A DNA stretch of 64,000 nucleotides from Paenibacillus sp. KS-LC4 (GTDB taxonomy: Bacteria > Bacillota > Bacilli > Paenibacillales > Paenibacillaceae): positions 3,862,501 through 3,926,500 of the forward strand of contig NZ_CP145905.1 in assembly GCF_036894955.1 (NCBI RefSeq). The letters run 5' to 3'. A model generated the notes under the pieces. It was given only the letters and a program-made list of their open reading frames with translations. It had not been told where the DNA came from and ran no database searches. Below are positions 17,047-24,713 of this stretch, piece after piece (positions within the stretch are counted from its first letter, which is position 1; each line of letters starts with the position of its first letter). Position numbers and translations under genes: made by a program.

Positions 17047-17079
17047 TTCTGCTTTCCCCCGCTAATTTAATAGTTACTT

Positions 17080-18348
17080 TTATAGTAAGTTGCCTTCTTT
17101 ATCGAAAGGCAGTTCGTATAAATCCTCGACGATTTTCATTTTGGGATGACGCTGCACTTCCTCCAGCAAGCTTTCAGATACTTCAATCACACCAAGCTCC
17201 AGTGTATTTTTTATTCGAACCATCCTTACTTTTTCAAAGTGTAAAATATTGCAGGTTTTAATCGACGCTTGAATCGTTTCTTTATCATTTGGCAATGTCG
17301 TTGCGATCTTCGTAGGCGCGACAACCGTGGACGTCAAGCCGTTCGCATACGTCTTTTCTTTGTCCATTTTGTCGACGAGCCTCTGTGTCGTGAAATCGGC
17401 TGTCCCGACGCCATTTGCATTTCCCTCACTCTGAATGGTGACATCCAGCACGGCCATTTTGTTCACATCTGGCCCGCCATGAGCATATGGCGTTGGGTAG
17501 CGACCTGTAATATTGGGGTCCATACCGTCTCCACTAATATTTTTACCAATCTCATCAATAATGAGAACATCCAACTGCTCAAAGTACAGCTTAGGAAGCA
17601 ATGCTTTCGCCCTAACGAGCAACGCAGGCTCGTGCTCCACAATTTCTTCCGCAGTCATCGTTTCAATAAACGCTACTTTATCGAAAGCATTCTCAACCGA
17701 AGCGACCCCGAACAAAAACGGCTTATGCTCCATAATCATCTTAGCCATAGCTGGCACGTTCTCGGCCATATATTTGAATCCAAGCTGATGGCAGGCCTCC
17801 GCTCCTTTTTGCTTGCCTAGCCCAATGCTGATCATCTTCATCATACCGCTCTCGACCTCGCCTCGGAACGCAGTATGAGGCTTGATTCGATTAATAACAA
17901 CCATCCCGTCCGCAGAAGCAGCATATTGATCCACGTAGACAGGTAATCCATTAGGCAGCTCGCCGATTTGAACGACCTCCATCGACGATCTGATTTCACA
18001 GCCAACGCTCTCTTTGGTGATCCCTAAATGTGCGAGCACTTCACGTTGCCCTTCCGCCGTCGCCCCGCCATGACTGCCCATACTAGGGACGATGAACGGT
18101 TTTGCTCCAACATCTTGCAGAAACTTCACGGTCACTGCTGTTATCTCCACGAGCCGATCAAGACCTCTGCTGCCGACTGCGATTGCGATTTCCATGCCTG
18201 GCTTTACTTTCTCCACAATCGCTTCGCGTTGCAGCTTTTGCAATAACACACTCCCCAAATCATCAATTTTTGTCTCGTCGAAATCCACTTTAACTTTCGC
18301 CATTTTGGGTATCGGAATATCTTTTAAAAGCTCTTGAAGAATGCCCAT
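17080..18348 (-). CDS. LarA-family nickel-pincer racemase/epimerase, probable D-mannonate/D-gluconate 2-epimerase
   Basis: 422 residues from ATG 18348 (a GTG three codons earlier is too close to AAAGGAG). Family: DUF2088/LarA. The residues that bind and use the Ni-pincer nucleotide are visible: SMGSHGGAT (His93), INRIKPHTAFRGEVESGMMKM (His158 and the cofactor-linking Lys171) and GAEACHQLG (His187), matching His108, His174, Lys184 and His200 of lactate racemase. LarA enzymes move hydride at the carbon bearing the alpha-hydroxyl group. Neighbours make lactate unlikely: the operon supplies mannonate (UxaC, SDR) and removes gluconate (gluconokinase), and the two acids are C2 epimers. The cofactor genes larB, larC1, larC2 and larE are downstream. 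Substrate is inference; the family call is firm. Confidence 0.85.
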   Translation of the reverse strand: MGILQELLKDIPIPKMAKVKVDFDETKIDDLGSVLLQKLQREAIVEKVKPGMEIAIAVGSRGLDRLVEITAVTVKFLQDVGAKPFIVPSMGSHGGATAEGQREVLAHLGITKESVGCEIRSSMEVVQIGELPNGLPVYVDQYAASADGMVVINRIKPHTAFRGEVESGMMKMISIGLGKQKGAEACHQLGFKYMAENVPAMAKMIMEHKPFLFGVASVENAFDKVAFIETMTAEEIVEHEPALLVRAKALLPKLYFEQLDVLIIDEIGKNISGDGMDPNITGRYPTPYAHGGPDVNKMAVLDVTIQSEGNANGVGTADFTTQRLVDKMDKEKTYANGLTSTVVAPTKIATTLPNDKETIQASIKTCNILHFEKVRMVRIKNTLELGVIEVSESLLEEVQRHPKMKIVEDLYELPFDKEGNLL

Positions 18349-18402
18349 TATAATCACTCGCTCCTTTTTGATCGGCTCAATTTGTCACTTCATTTATTCA
18401 TA

Positions 18403-18431
18403 TTGACTACTGTTCATTAATCACCCATAAT
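18403..18431 (+). promoter_or_regulatory. Promoter of the ROK regulator gene
   Basis: TTGACT (18403-18408) and CATAAT (18426-18431) are 17 bases apart. The inverted repeat at 18435-18451 lies just after the -10 box, suggesting autoregulation. Confidence 0.55.
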
Positions 18432-18455
18432 TAATTTGTTTAGTAAACGAATCAA
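18427..18455 (-). promoter_or_regulatory. Promoter of the lar/uronate operon
   Basis: On the minus strand TTGATT (18455-18450) and AATTAT (18432-18427) are 17 bases apart. The spacer contains the whole inverted repeat 18435-18451, so a bound repressor would block polymerase. Confidence 0.55.
18435..18451. promoter_or_regulatory. Probable ROK-family operator
   Basis: TTTGTTTA-G-TAAACGAA is an 8-bp inverted repeat with one mismatch and a central G. It resembles XylR/NagC-type operators. It is placed to control both the lar/uronate operon and the divergent ROK gene. Confidence 0.65.
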
Positions 18456-18588
18456 TTATATTAATAATGTATCAAGCCTCAATTTCCTTGTCAATTCTAT
18501 CTTGAAGGTTAGTCGCGGACTTTTCAACCACCATGCTATAATAAACGCTTATGAATTTATTCGTTAGAATTTGGAGGACTGCATATTG

Positions 18589-19749
18589 ATGGTAACTGGC
18601 GATGCAGCATATATCAAAAAAATGAATCGTTCCTTAATCATGAAATATATTTTACAAGAGGGCATGATCTCCCGCGCCCAACTGTCCAAAGCAACCGCCT
18701 TAACTCGAGCTACGATATCGGCCCAAGTGTCCGATCTCATTGATGAAGAGCTCGTTATTGAAAATGATACAGCTTACAACTTAGTTGGACGCAAGCCGAT
18801 CATGATTTCTATTCATGCCGAAGCGGGTTATGCACTTGGTATTGATTTGGAATTAGGGAAAATTTCGTTTGCAGTTGCCAATCTTCAGGGCACAATCGTC
18901 GAAACAGAAACGATTTCAATAAATACGACATTGTATTCGGACATTTTGAGCTTGCTTCTGACGTCGATTCGAGCCTTTCAAGAACGATATGCCTCCTGCA
19001 GGTATGGTATTGTTGGCGTCGTTATCGGCATTCATGGTCTTGTATCGACAGATGAGATCATTCACTACATTCCTTCCTTCGATTGGCATAACGTTTCGTT
19101 AAAAGCGGATCTGGAGAAGTCACTGGGTTTAACGGTACACCTGGAGAACAATGCCAATCTATGCGCATTCGCTGAACGCACTTTCTTCCATCACGAATCG
19201 GACAATCTGCTGTGTGTCACTCTGTATACCGGCATAGGGTTAGGCATGATGATTAAGCACTCCTTCTTCCGAGGTCAAAATGGCTTCGCTGGCGAGATCG
19301 GTCACATGATAGTAGTACCTGATGGCATTAGCTGCAATTGTGGTAATAAAGGCTGCTGGGAGAAATATGCCTCCGAAGCAAGTGTTTTTCAACAATTAAA
19401 AAAAGATAGAGCCGCTACTCCTCTGACCTATGAACAAATACAGCGTTTGCTTGCAGAAGGCGATCCTGAAGTTCAAGCAGCTATGAAACACTTTATATAT
19501 TATTTATCTATTGGGTTAAATAACATTATCAACATTTATAATCCTGAGATCATTGTGCTCGATAGTGAGCTTCTGCGAATTTACCCAAATGCCTTAAATG
19601 AAATCCAGAGTCATATGCACTCCCGTATCAGCCATTATCGTGAAATTAAAATATCCTCAACTGGCAAGCAATCTTGTGTCCTTGGCGCAAGCGCGCTCGC
19701 CATTCAAAAATTCCTTCAAGTTCCCACTTTGAATTTGCGTAGAGGGTAG
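18589..19749 (+). CDS. ROK-family transcriptional regulator (XylR/NagC type)
   Basis: About 386 residues from ATG 18589 (TTGGAGG upstream; a TTG one codon earlier is also possible). An N-terminal winged HTH (NRSLIMKYILQEGMISRAQLSKATALTRATISAQVSDLI) is followed by a ROK sugar-kinase fold: LGIDLELG, LENNANLCAFAE, GFAGEIGHM and the zinc-binding CNCGNKGCWE. As in other ROK repressors, a sugar or sugar acid bound in the kinase fold would release DNA. It is divergent from the lar/uronate operon with a shared inverted repeat, so it is the likely local repressor; glucuronate, fructuronate or gluconate are candidate inducers. The phosphate-1 loop lacks kinase residues, so catalysis is unlikely. Confidence 0.87.
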   Translation: MVTGDAAYIKKMNRSLIMKYILQEGMISRAQLSKATALTRATISAQVSDLIDEELVIENDTAYNLVGRKPIMISIHAEAGYALGIDLELGKISFAVANLQGTIVETETISINTTLYSDILSLLLTSIRAFQERYASCRYGIVGVVIGIHGLVSTDEIIHYIPSFDWHNVSLKADLEKSLGLTVHLENNANLCAFAERTFFHHESDNLLCVTLYTGIGLGMMIKHSFFRGQNGFAGEIGHMIVVPDGISCNCGNKGCWEKYASEASVFQQLKKDRAATPLTYEQIQRLLAEGDPEVQAAMKHFIYYLSIGLNNIINIYNPEIIVLDSELLRIYPNALNEIQSHMHSRISHYREIKISSTGKQSCVLGASALAIQKFLQVPTLNLRRG

Positions 19750-19827
19750 TGCAAGCCGTTCTATTCAAATGAATACAAATTGTATCTCATACAAAATTTC
19801 TACTTCCTGCCTGTACTTGCTCGAAAA

Positions 19828-19861
19828 TGTAAAAACCCTTGATTCCTCAAGGGCTTTTACA
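19828..19861 (-). terminator. Strong symmetric terminator
   Basis: TGTAAAAACCCTTGA (19828-19842) pairs with TCAAGGGCTTTTACA (19847-19861) across a 4-base loop, with one mismatch. It lies between the ROK gene (plus) and the tRNA-like sequence (minus) and can serve both directions. Confidence 0.7.
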
Positions 19862-19870
19862 TTTATATTA

Positions 19871-19954
19871 TGGTGGAGCTTACGGGGACCCTCACCCATG
19901 AGCACATCACTGCCAGTGATATGCTCTCCCGTATTGAGATATTACACTACCTCC
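19871..19954 (-). pseudogene. Degenerate tRNA-like sequence, anticodon loop GGC
   Basis: Read on the minus strand it begins GGAGGTA, keeps a GGGAGAGC D-arm half, a well-formed anticodon arm with loop CTGGCAG (anticodon GGC, alanine), and ends CTCCACCA. The T-arm lacks the TTCGA loop and the acceptor has mismatches, so it is probably not a working tRNA. A strong terminator follows on the same strand. A similar, better preserved tRNA 3' end lies at 22220. The rest of the 19750-20024 gap holds nothing else I can identify. Confidence 0.5.
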
Positions 19955-20024
19955 ATTTATCTAGCATTCGATGGGTCGGGCGTTCCATTCATTCACACTA
20001 TACTCGCATCAACTCATTAACTCA

Positions 20025-20717
20025 TTAAGGCTCCAACGACTCGGCTACCTTCATGGCCTCGTCGCCCGAAATCGGACCGGACACGCCATACTGAATACCG
20101 TCAACCACCCAGAACAGCTCCGTGAACTCGGCTTGCTCGAAAATAAAGCCGTCCGCTCCACCCACTTTAGTCTGTGTGAACAAATCCATTGGGAACGCCG
20201 CCGGCATGCGGCTCGCGCTAAACGTCACCGTCTTGTCACCTAAGCCGTATGTGAAATTTAAATCTCTTAGCGGTTGGTCCTTCATTCCCACGCCAACGAT
20301 CTCAGCCAGCTTGAAGCCTTCCGGGGCGACTTGAGGAACAAGCACACCAGTACCGAAAGCCGCTTTCGCTGCCTCCACCGTCCCGAATGGAGTTGTAATC
20401 AATTGGGACAGCTCCGAGCCTGCGGGTCCTCCGCTTCCGGGCAGCGAGATTCCGGGCGAATGATCCGTTGGCGTTGGAACTGCGGCGGGCTCTTGCAGCA
20501 TCGGCAATCCCGTTACTATGACGACTGCCGCGACCAGCGCTGCCGCTCCTGCAAGCCAGGCTTTCGGAAGTGCAATTCGGCGGCGGCTTCTCTGCTCCGA
20601 GGCGGCTTGCTTCCTGATCTTCTGTTTAACGCTATCGCTCAATTCCACTTTAGAAAACAACATATCATCAGACTCCTTTTGCAAATGTTGACGTAAATTA
20701 CGATCTATATCCGTCAT
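20025..20717 (-). CDS. Membrane-anchored anti-sigma-type protein (DUF4367-like)
   Basis: 230 residues. A basic cytoplasmic N-terminus (about 1-50: VKQKIRKQAASEQRSRRR), one membrane segment (about 55-75), a Pro/Gly linker and an outer domain with TTPFGTVEAAKAAFG and VAPEGFKLAEIVGVG, resembling DUF4367 domains. It is translationally coupled to the sigma-factor gene (20-base overlap, AAGGAGGAG before its ATG), the normal arrangement for an anti-sigma factor. No zinc-finger His-x3-Cys-x2-Cys motif is visible, so it is not of the ZAS type. Its signal is unknown. Confidence 0.7.
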   Translation of the reverse strand: MTDIDRNLRQHLQKESDDMLFSKVELSDSVKQKIRKQAASEQRSRRRIALPKAWLAGAAALVAAVVIVTGLPMLQEPAAVPTPTDHSPGISLPGSGGPAGSELSQLITTPFGTVEAAKAAFGTGVLVPQVAPEGFKLAEIVGVGMKDQPLRDLNFTYGLGDKTVTFSASRMPAAFPMDLFTQTKVGGADGFIFEQAEFTELFWVVDGIQYGVSGPISGDEAMKVAESLEP

Positions 20718-21258
20718 CGTTTGTCTCCTCCTTGCGTATTTCCCGAGCCAACGCCTCGCGCGCCCGGTGCAGTCTGTTTCTCACGGTACCCTCGGGCGAC
20801 GACGTTGCTTTCGCAATTTCCCGTGTGTCCAAGTCCAGATAATAATATAAATACAAGGCCTCCTGATACGGCAGAGGCAGACGCAGCATATGCCGCAAAA
20901 TCTCGCTTTTCTGCAATCTTTTAAGCGCTTCTTCTTCCACGTTGAATGTCCGTCCCCGCTCCATCAGACTCGGATCGGTCGGCTGTTCCGTAAACATCCG
21001 CACGCCCATCTTGTCCCGGCAAACGTTGATAGCAATCGTCGTCAACCAGGTTTTAACCGCACTATCTCCACGAAACGAGTTCCAGTTGCGATAAGCGCGA
21101 AGAAATACCTCCTGACTGATATCCTCGGCAAAATGCTGATCTCCAGTATAAAAATAAGCGGTGCGCATAATCGTCGAGCCAAAGCTATCCATCAGCTGCT
21201 CTAAAGCTTGAGTGGGATCTTTCGGGAAATTTTCCTTGCTATTCGAGCCGGCCGGCAT
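20698..21258 (-). CDS. ECF-type RNA polymerase sigma factor
   Basis: About 186 residues from ATG 21258, with GGAGGTGA upstream. Region 2 reads AYFYTGDQHFAEDISQEVFLRAYRNWNSFRGDSAVKTWLTTIAINVCRD; region 4 reads LPLPYQEALYLYYYLDLDTREIAKATSSPEGTVRNRLHRAREALA. Domains 1.1 and 3 are absent, as in ECF sigmas. Partner is the coupled downstream anti-sigma gene. Targets are not visible; no autoregulatory promoter could be recognised by eye. Confidence 0.92.
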   Translation of the reverse strand: MPAGSNSKENFPKDPTQALEQLMDSFGSTIMRTAYFYTGDQHFAEDISQEVFLRAYRNWNSFRGDSAVKTWLTTIAINVCRDKMGVRMFTEQPTDPSLMERGRTFNVEEEALKRLQKSEILRHMLRLPLPYQEALYLYYYLDLDTREIAKATSSPEGTVRNRLHRAREALAREIRKEETNDDGYRS

Positions 21259-21354
21259 CACTGAACTATCACCTCCACCTATTAGACGGCATGAGCGCAT
21301 TTTTCGCTGCAATTCGTTTTAAATCTGACAGTCCAAATGCCTCACTAGCATTCC

Positions 21355-22011
21355 ATGATAAACAAACATATTCAAGCAAAGACCACGGAAAGCAAATTGA
21401 TTAATACCGAAATGCAGTTATTTAACCGATATGACAATGAGAAGCGTACCTTGTATTATTGGAGTAAACAGTACGCTAGCCAGCTTGAAGAAGGGCTGCC
21501 TTACAAGAAGCTAATGAAGTGTGTCACGATCAATATTTTGAATTTTTCCATTTTACCCAATGACCGTTATCATAATGTATTTCATCTGCGTGAGGATTCG
21601 AGCGACATTCGGTTAACGGATGATCTGGAAATTCATTTTCTGGAGCTCTCGAAGCTGAATCAGCTAAGGCTAACTCCATCAAACGGATTAATGAATGGGT
21701 TACTTTTTCTGAAATGTGACAATACTGATAGTTGGGAGGTGCTGAAAATGCAGGAGCCCGAGCTAGGTAAAGCAATAACTGTGCTGGAATTTTTGAGTCA
21801 GGATGAAGAAGCTCGGCGTCAATATGAAATGCGCCAGAAGGCTTTACATGATGAAGCTTCATCCATGGAAGGCGCAAGAGAAGAAGAAGAACGTCGGGGT
21901 GAGCTTAAGGTCGCAGCAAAAATGCTCGCTAAAGGTATGGATATCAAGACTGTATCCGATATTACCGGCATATCCATTGATGACTTAAAAAAATTACCGC
22001 AAACCCATTAA
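21355..22011 (+). pseudogene. Rpn-family recombination-promoting nuclease, 5'-truncated
   Basis: 218 codons. LINTEMQLFNRYDNEKRTLYYWSKQYASQLEEG, LMKCVTINILNF and the C-terminal DEEARRQYEMRQKALHDE and GELKVAAKMLAKGMDIKTVSDITGIS are the Rpn/PDDEXK_2 pattern (mobile DNA endonucleases related to transposases). Complete proteins have about 60-70 more N-terminal residues, with a first catalytic acid in a DPKIDFVFKRIFG-like opening. Here the frame begins inside the nuclease core and has no Shine-Dalgarno site, so the gene is a remnant. It abuts the sigma-factor gene. Confidence 0.75.
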
Positions 22012-22015
22012 TATA

Positions 22016-22048
22016 GGCTGTCAGGGACAATCGCCCTGGCGGCTTTTT
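22016..22048 (+). terminator. Terminator after the Rpn remnant
   Basis: GCTGTCAGGG and CCCTGGCGGC pair (one mismatch) around a short loop and are followed by TTTTTC. Confidence 0.7.
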
Positions 22049-22179
22049 CTTTGTTATATTGCGTAATTTCTAATTATGTGAGGTATGTTTTTTATCCCGC
22101 GGCAACAAGCCGAGTAAACATGTAAACCACAGACATTTTTATTCATGTCTCATTCAATGTCTGGCCTCACTTTTTAGGC

Positions 22180-22206
22180 GAAAATAAATACCCTCCGAAG
22201 AGGGCG
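22180..22206 (-). terminator. Terminator downstream of the tRNA fragment
   Basis: CCCTC-TTCG-GAGGG, read on the minus strand, with TATTTATTTT after it. The UUCG tetraloop and T tract fit the end of a tRNA transcript. Confidence 0.6.
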
Positions 22207-22219
22207 TAATGTGCGGTAT

Positions 22220-22266
22220 TGGTGGAGGATAGGGGGATCGAACCCCTGACCTCATCGCTGCCAGTG
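22220..22266 (-). tRNA. 3' fragment of a tRNA (probably tRNA-Ala-GGC), possible att site
   Basis: On the minus strand the sequence runs from an anticodon loop CTGGCAG through a variable loop, a perfect T-arm (AGGGG-TTCGATC-CCCCT) to an acceptor 3' strand ATCCTCC, discriminator A and encoded CCA. Upstream of the anticodon loop the expected D-arm and 5' acceptor strand are missing. U70 in the acceptor strand suits tRNA-Ala. Truncation in the anticodon loop is the typical scar of a tyrosine-integrase insertion. The fragment borders the AT-rich island to its right. Confidence 0.7.
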
Positions 22267-22303
22267 GAGAGATGGGGGTTTGTACGTTAAGAGAAAAGCG
22301 GAA

Positions 22304-22339
22304 GAAAGCCTTATGGGGCAAGGCTTTCTCGAGTTTTTT
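22304..22339 (+). terminator. Hairpin terminator at the island edge
   Basis: GAAAGCCTT (22304-22312) pairs with AAGGCTTTC (22320-22328); TTTTTT follows at 22334. It reads on the plus strand. The remaining bases to 22419 contain a GTGTGACCAGAAATGTGACC near-repeat and no gene. Confidence 0.5.
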
Positions 22340-22419
22340 ATTTCTACGTTCGAATGCGCCGCGGCCCTCGGAAATGAAAAAGTGTGACCAGAAATGTGAC
22401 CAACCTTTTCTATCTGCAT

Positions 22420-23343
22420 CTATGCTATTACAGCATTACATCTAGCCAAAACATAATTTTTAAGACAAGGCGGTGTATCTGCAAAACCCGATAAATCTGA
22501 CAGAATATTAATTTTTGTTATAAACAACTTTACATTTATTCGATCTTTAAAATACTCATTATTACCTTGTTTCGCTATGTGAATAAGTTTATCTAAAAAA
22601 ATACGATAGAATTCAATTTCAAATTTCCCTCTGAAAAACTTTTGATAATCTATGTTGATATATTCCTTTTGCTTTTGAATTAATAATTCTTCTGGTATAG
22701 GATGCGACTTCTTAAAATATGAATAAAGAGTATCTAAATCATACTTAGCTTTAACCTCTGATAGATTAATTTCAAAAAAATCAGTCAACTTAATATCTGA
22801 TAAATTTAATTTAGCTAATTTACTATCTGATTCTCTTTCAATTTCTCGCTGACAAGCAATAAATACATTCAATAGTGTACTCTCTGTATGGAATTCTCTT
22901 TGTCTTGCATATAATAAATTCATACACTTTTGGTATGCATCATCTGTTCTTACTAAACCGAATTCAGTTAATAAAGTTCTCTCAAAAGCACTAGAAGTTG
23001 TATAAAGATTTTCAACCGAATAGCAAGGTGTTTCGTAAATCGCCTCATCTTTTAAGGGCAAATCAAAGTCTTTGTCTACAAAAAACAAAGAAGTCAGTTT
23101 GCTAAAATCGTCGCTTTCCTCTAACTTCCTTCTAAATTTAATAACCCCTTTCTTACCTCCTGAATCTACAAAGTTCGCAACTCCTACCAGATTTTCAATA
23201 CGAGATCCATAATATTTGATATCTTCACCTTCCACAAAACAGATAGGATATTCTTTATATTTATTATATAATTTAATAAACTTTGCCCAATGAACAGAAA
23301 AACTATTTCTTTTACTTCTTTCTTTTTCTACTTTTCCGTTCAT
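22420..23343 (-). CDS. DUF4435/TOPRIM-type protein, AriB-like effector of a PARIS-type defence system
   Basis: 307 residues. CFVEGEDIKYYGSRI (Glu38, Glu40) followed by LTSLFFVDKDFD (Asp90, Asp92, Asp94) gives the Glu...Asp-x-Asp arrangement of TOPRIM nucleases, and CYSVENLYTT is typical of DUF4435 proteins. In PARIS, AriB is a DUF4435 TOPRIM nuclease of about this size that is held by the ATPase AriA and released on infection. Here the gene starts one base after the stop of the ATPase gene, with AAGGAAGG as ribosome site. Base composition is strongly AT-rich, unlike the flanks, pointing to transfer. The assignment rests on motifs, size and gene order, not on a search. Confidence 0.72.
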   Translation of the reverse strand: MNGKVEKERSKRNSFSVHWAKFIKLYNKYKEYPICFVEGEDIKYYGSRIENLVGVANFVDSGGKKGVIKFRRKLEESDDFSKLTSLFFVDKDFDLPLKDEAIYETPCYSVENLYTTSSAFERTLLTEFGLVRTDDAYQKCMNLLYARQREFHTESTLLNVFIACQREIERESDSKLAKLNLSDIKLTDFFEINLSEVKAKYDLDTLYSYFKKSHPIPEELLIQKQKEYINIDYQKFFRGKFEIEFYRIFLDKLIHIAKQGNNEYFKDRINVKLFITKINILSDLSGFADTPPCLKNYVLARCNAVIA

Positions 23344-23344
23344 T

Positions 23345-24694
23345 TCAACCTTCCTTTTCTGTAACTTCTGTAATGTACATTTCTAATGATCTGGCATAAG
23401 AATCTAAACTATTATCAAAAATAAAGGGCGAATGTGTGACAGCAAACAAAAAAGAACATTTTTGAGAAGCCAGTATATCTGGTAGCAATTCGCTTTGCCA
23501 CTCAGTAGAAAGGGAAAGTTCTGGTTCATCAAAAATAATTATAAACTTGGAGTTTGTAGTATCTAAGTATAAACGTGAAAATAAGGATACTATTTGTTTT
23601 TCGCCTGATGAAAGTGTACTCAGAGTTATCTTCTCTTTAACTTGTTTTCTATTCCTGTAAAGTGTTAATTCAACATTACTTTCATCATAAATAAATTCTT
23701 TCTTGCTGACCTTTAAATATTTATTACAAGCTGCTACAAAACCCTTAATTGCATTATCAAGTTCCTTTTGTTGGTCATATATCTTTACTAGATTTGATAA
23801 AAAATACAATAACGGAGCATACTTCTCGCTATTATAAAATTCATCTGATGCAACGAGTTCAGAAATTTGCTCCTTATTTTCCTGTTTTAAGTTGGTACCT
23901 ATCCTGCCCAAAACAATTTTTAATGCCTCTTGATTATTTAAGCTTTCTTTCATCTCTTCATTGACACTAATACCAGTAATAAGTTGAGATAACATTTCAC
24001 CATTCACTTTAGAAAACCATTTAATAGAAATTTCCTTTATTTTACTTTTCAATTCTTCTATTAGTCTTTCAACATCATTCAAACCAAATTTAATTAACAA
24101 CTCATCATTAATATTCATTCTTTTAAAACCTAGGTTATTTAAATCCTCTTCGATCCTTCGATAAGTTGGAAAATACAAAATTTCATCATGTACATTTTCT
24201 TTAACGATATCCTGATCAAATTTTGATTCCTTAGTTACTACAGGCATTTCACTAAGTTCCCTGTATACAACTCTTGCTGGTATCTCTACAGAATCATGAT
24301 TCTCAGAAAAGTACTTATAAAAATCCTCCATACTTTTTGTACGTACTACTCTTATTAATTGGAATAACTCTTTTTTAGTAAGACTAGAGGAAAGACGATT
24401 AAAAGCATAACTCTCCCTATCAGGTATTAAATATGAATCCAATTCATTCCTTACAATATGTAAAATTGCTCCTGAAGAGAAAATCAACTCAACGCTGTTA
24501 AAGGGTAAATTTATCAACCTAGAGTAATTAAGGGTCAATGTGTAATACAAAATATTCAATATAGTCGTTTTACCGGTACCGTTTTCACCCATTAAGATTT
24601 TTACATTTCCATCAAAGGGAATTAGCACCTCCTCATTTCCAAATAATCCCGTTATCCTTAAAGACATAATTGAGTTTTCATTTTCAAGTTCCAT
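23345..24694 (-). CDS. AAA/ABC-type ATPase, AriA-like sensor of a PARIS-type defence system
   Basis: 449 residues. Walker A GENGTGKT (36-43), the ABC-type signature LSSGEKQIVSLFSRL, Walker B FIIIFDEPELSLS and the switch His in FAVTHSPFIF are all present, with a long helical insertion between Walker A and signature. This is the AAA_15/AAA_21 OLD-like architecture of AriA (about 53 kDa in the P4-encoded PARIS). The ATPase forms a scaffold that senses phage anti-restriction proteins and keeps the TOPRIM partner inactive. The next gene is the DUF4435 partner at one base. Retron- and OLD-type or Gabija-type ATPases look similar, so the DUF4435 neighbour decides the call. Confidence 0.72.
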   Translation of the reverse strand: MELENENSIMSLRITGLFGNEEVLIPFDGNVKILMGENGTGKTTILNILYYTLTLNYSRLINLPFNSVELIFSSGAILHIVRNELDSYLIPDRESYAFNRLSSSLTKKELFQLIRVVRTKSMEDFYKYFSENHDSVEIPARVVYRELSEMPVVTKESKFDQDIVKENVHDEILYFPTYRRIEEDLNNLGFKRMNINDELLIKFGLNDVERLIEELKSKIKEISIKWFSKVNGEMLSQLITGISVNEEMKESLNNQEALKIVLGRIGTNLKQENKEQISELVASDEFYNSEKYAPLLYFLSNLVKIYDQQKELDNAIKGFVAACNKYLKVSKKEFIYDESNVELTLYRNRKQVKEKITLSTLSSGEKQIVSLFSRLYLDTTNSKFIIIFDEPELSLSTEWQSELLPDILASQKCSFLFAVTHSPFIFDNSLDSYARSLEMYITEVTEKEG

Positions 24695-24713
24695 TAATTA
24701 AACCCTCTCTTTT

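Noticed and set aside
10213..18357. Lactate racemization operon
   Set aside because: lar genes suggest it at first, but the LarA protein is embedded with uronate isomerase, mannonate-type SDR and gluconokinase, and no lactate permease or dehydrogenase is present.
22420..24694. Gabija, OLD or retron-type defence system
   Set aside because: The ATPase alone could fit, but the partner is a stand-alone DUF4435/TOPRIM protein with no UvrD-like helicase or reverse transcriptase.
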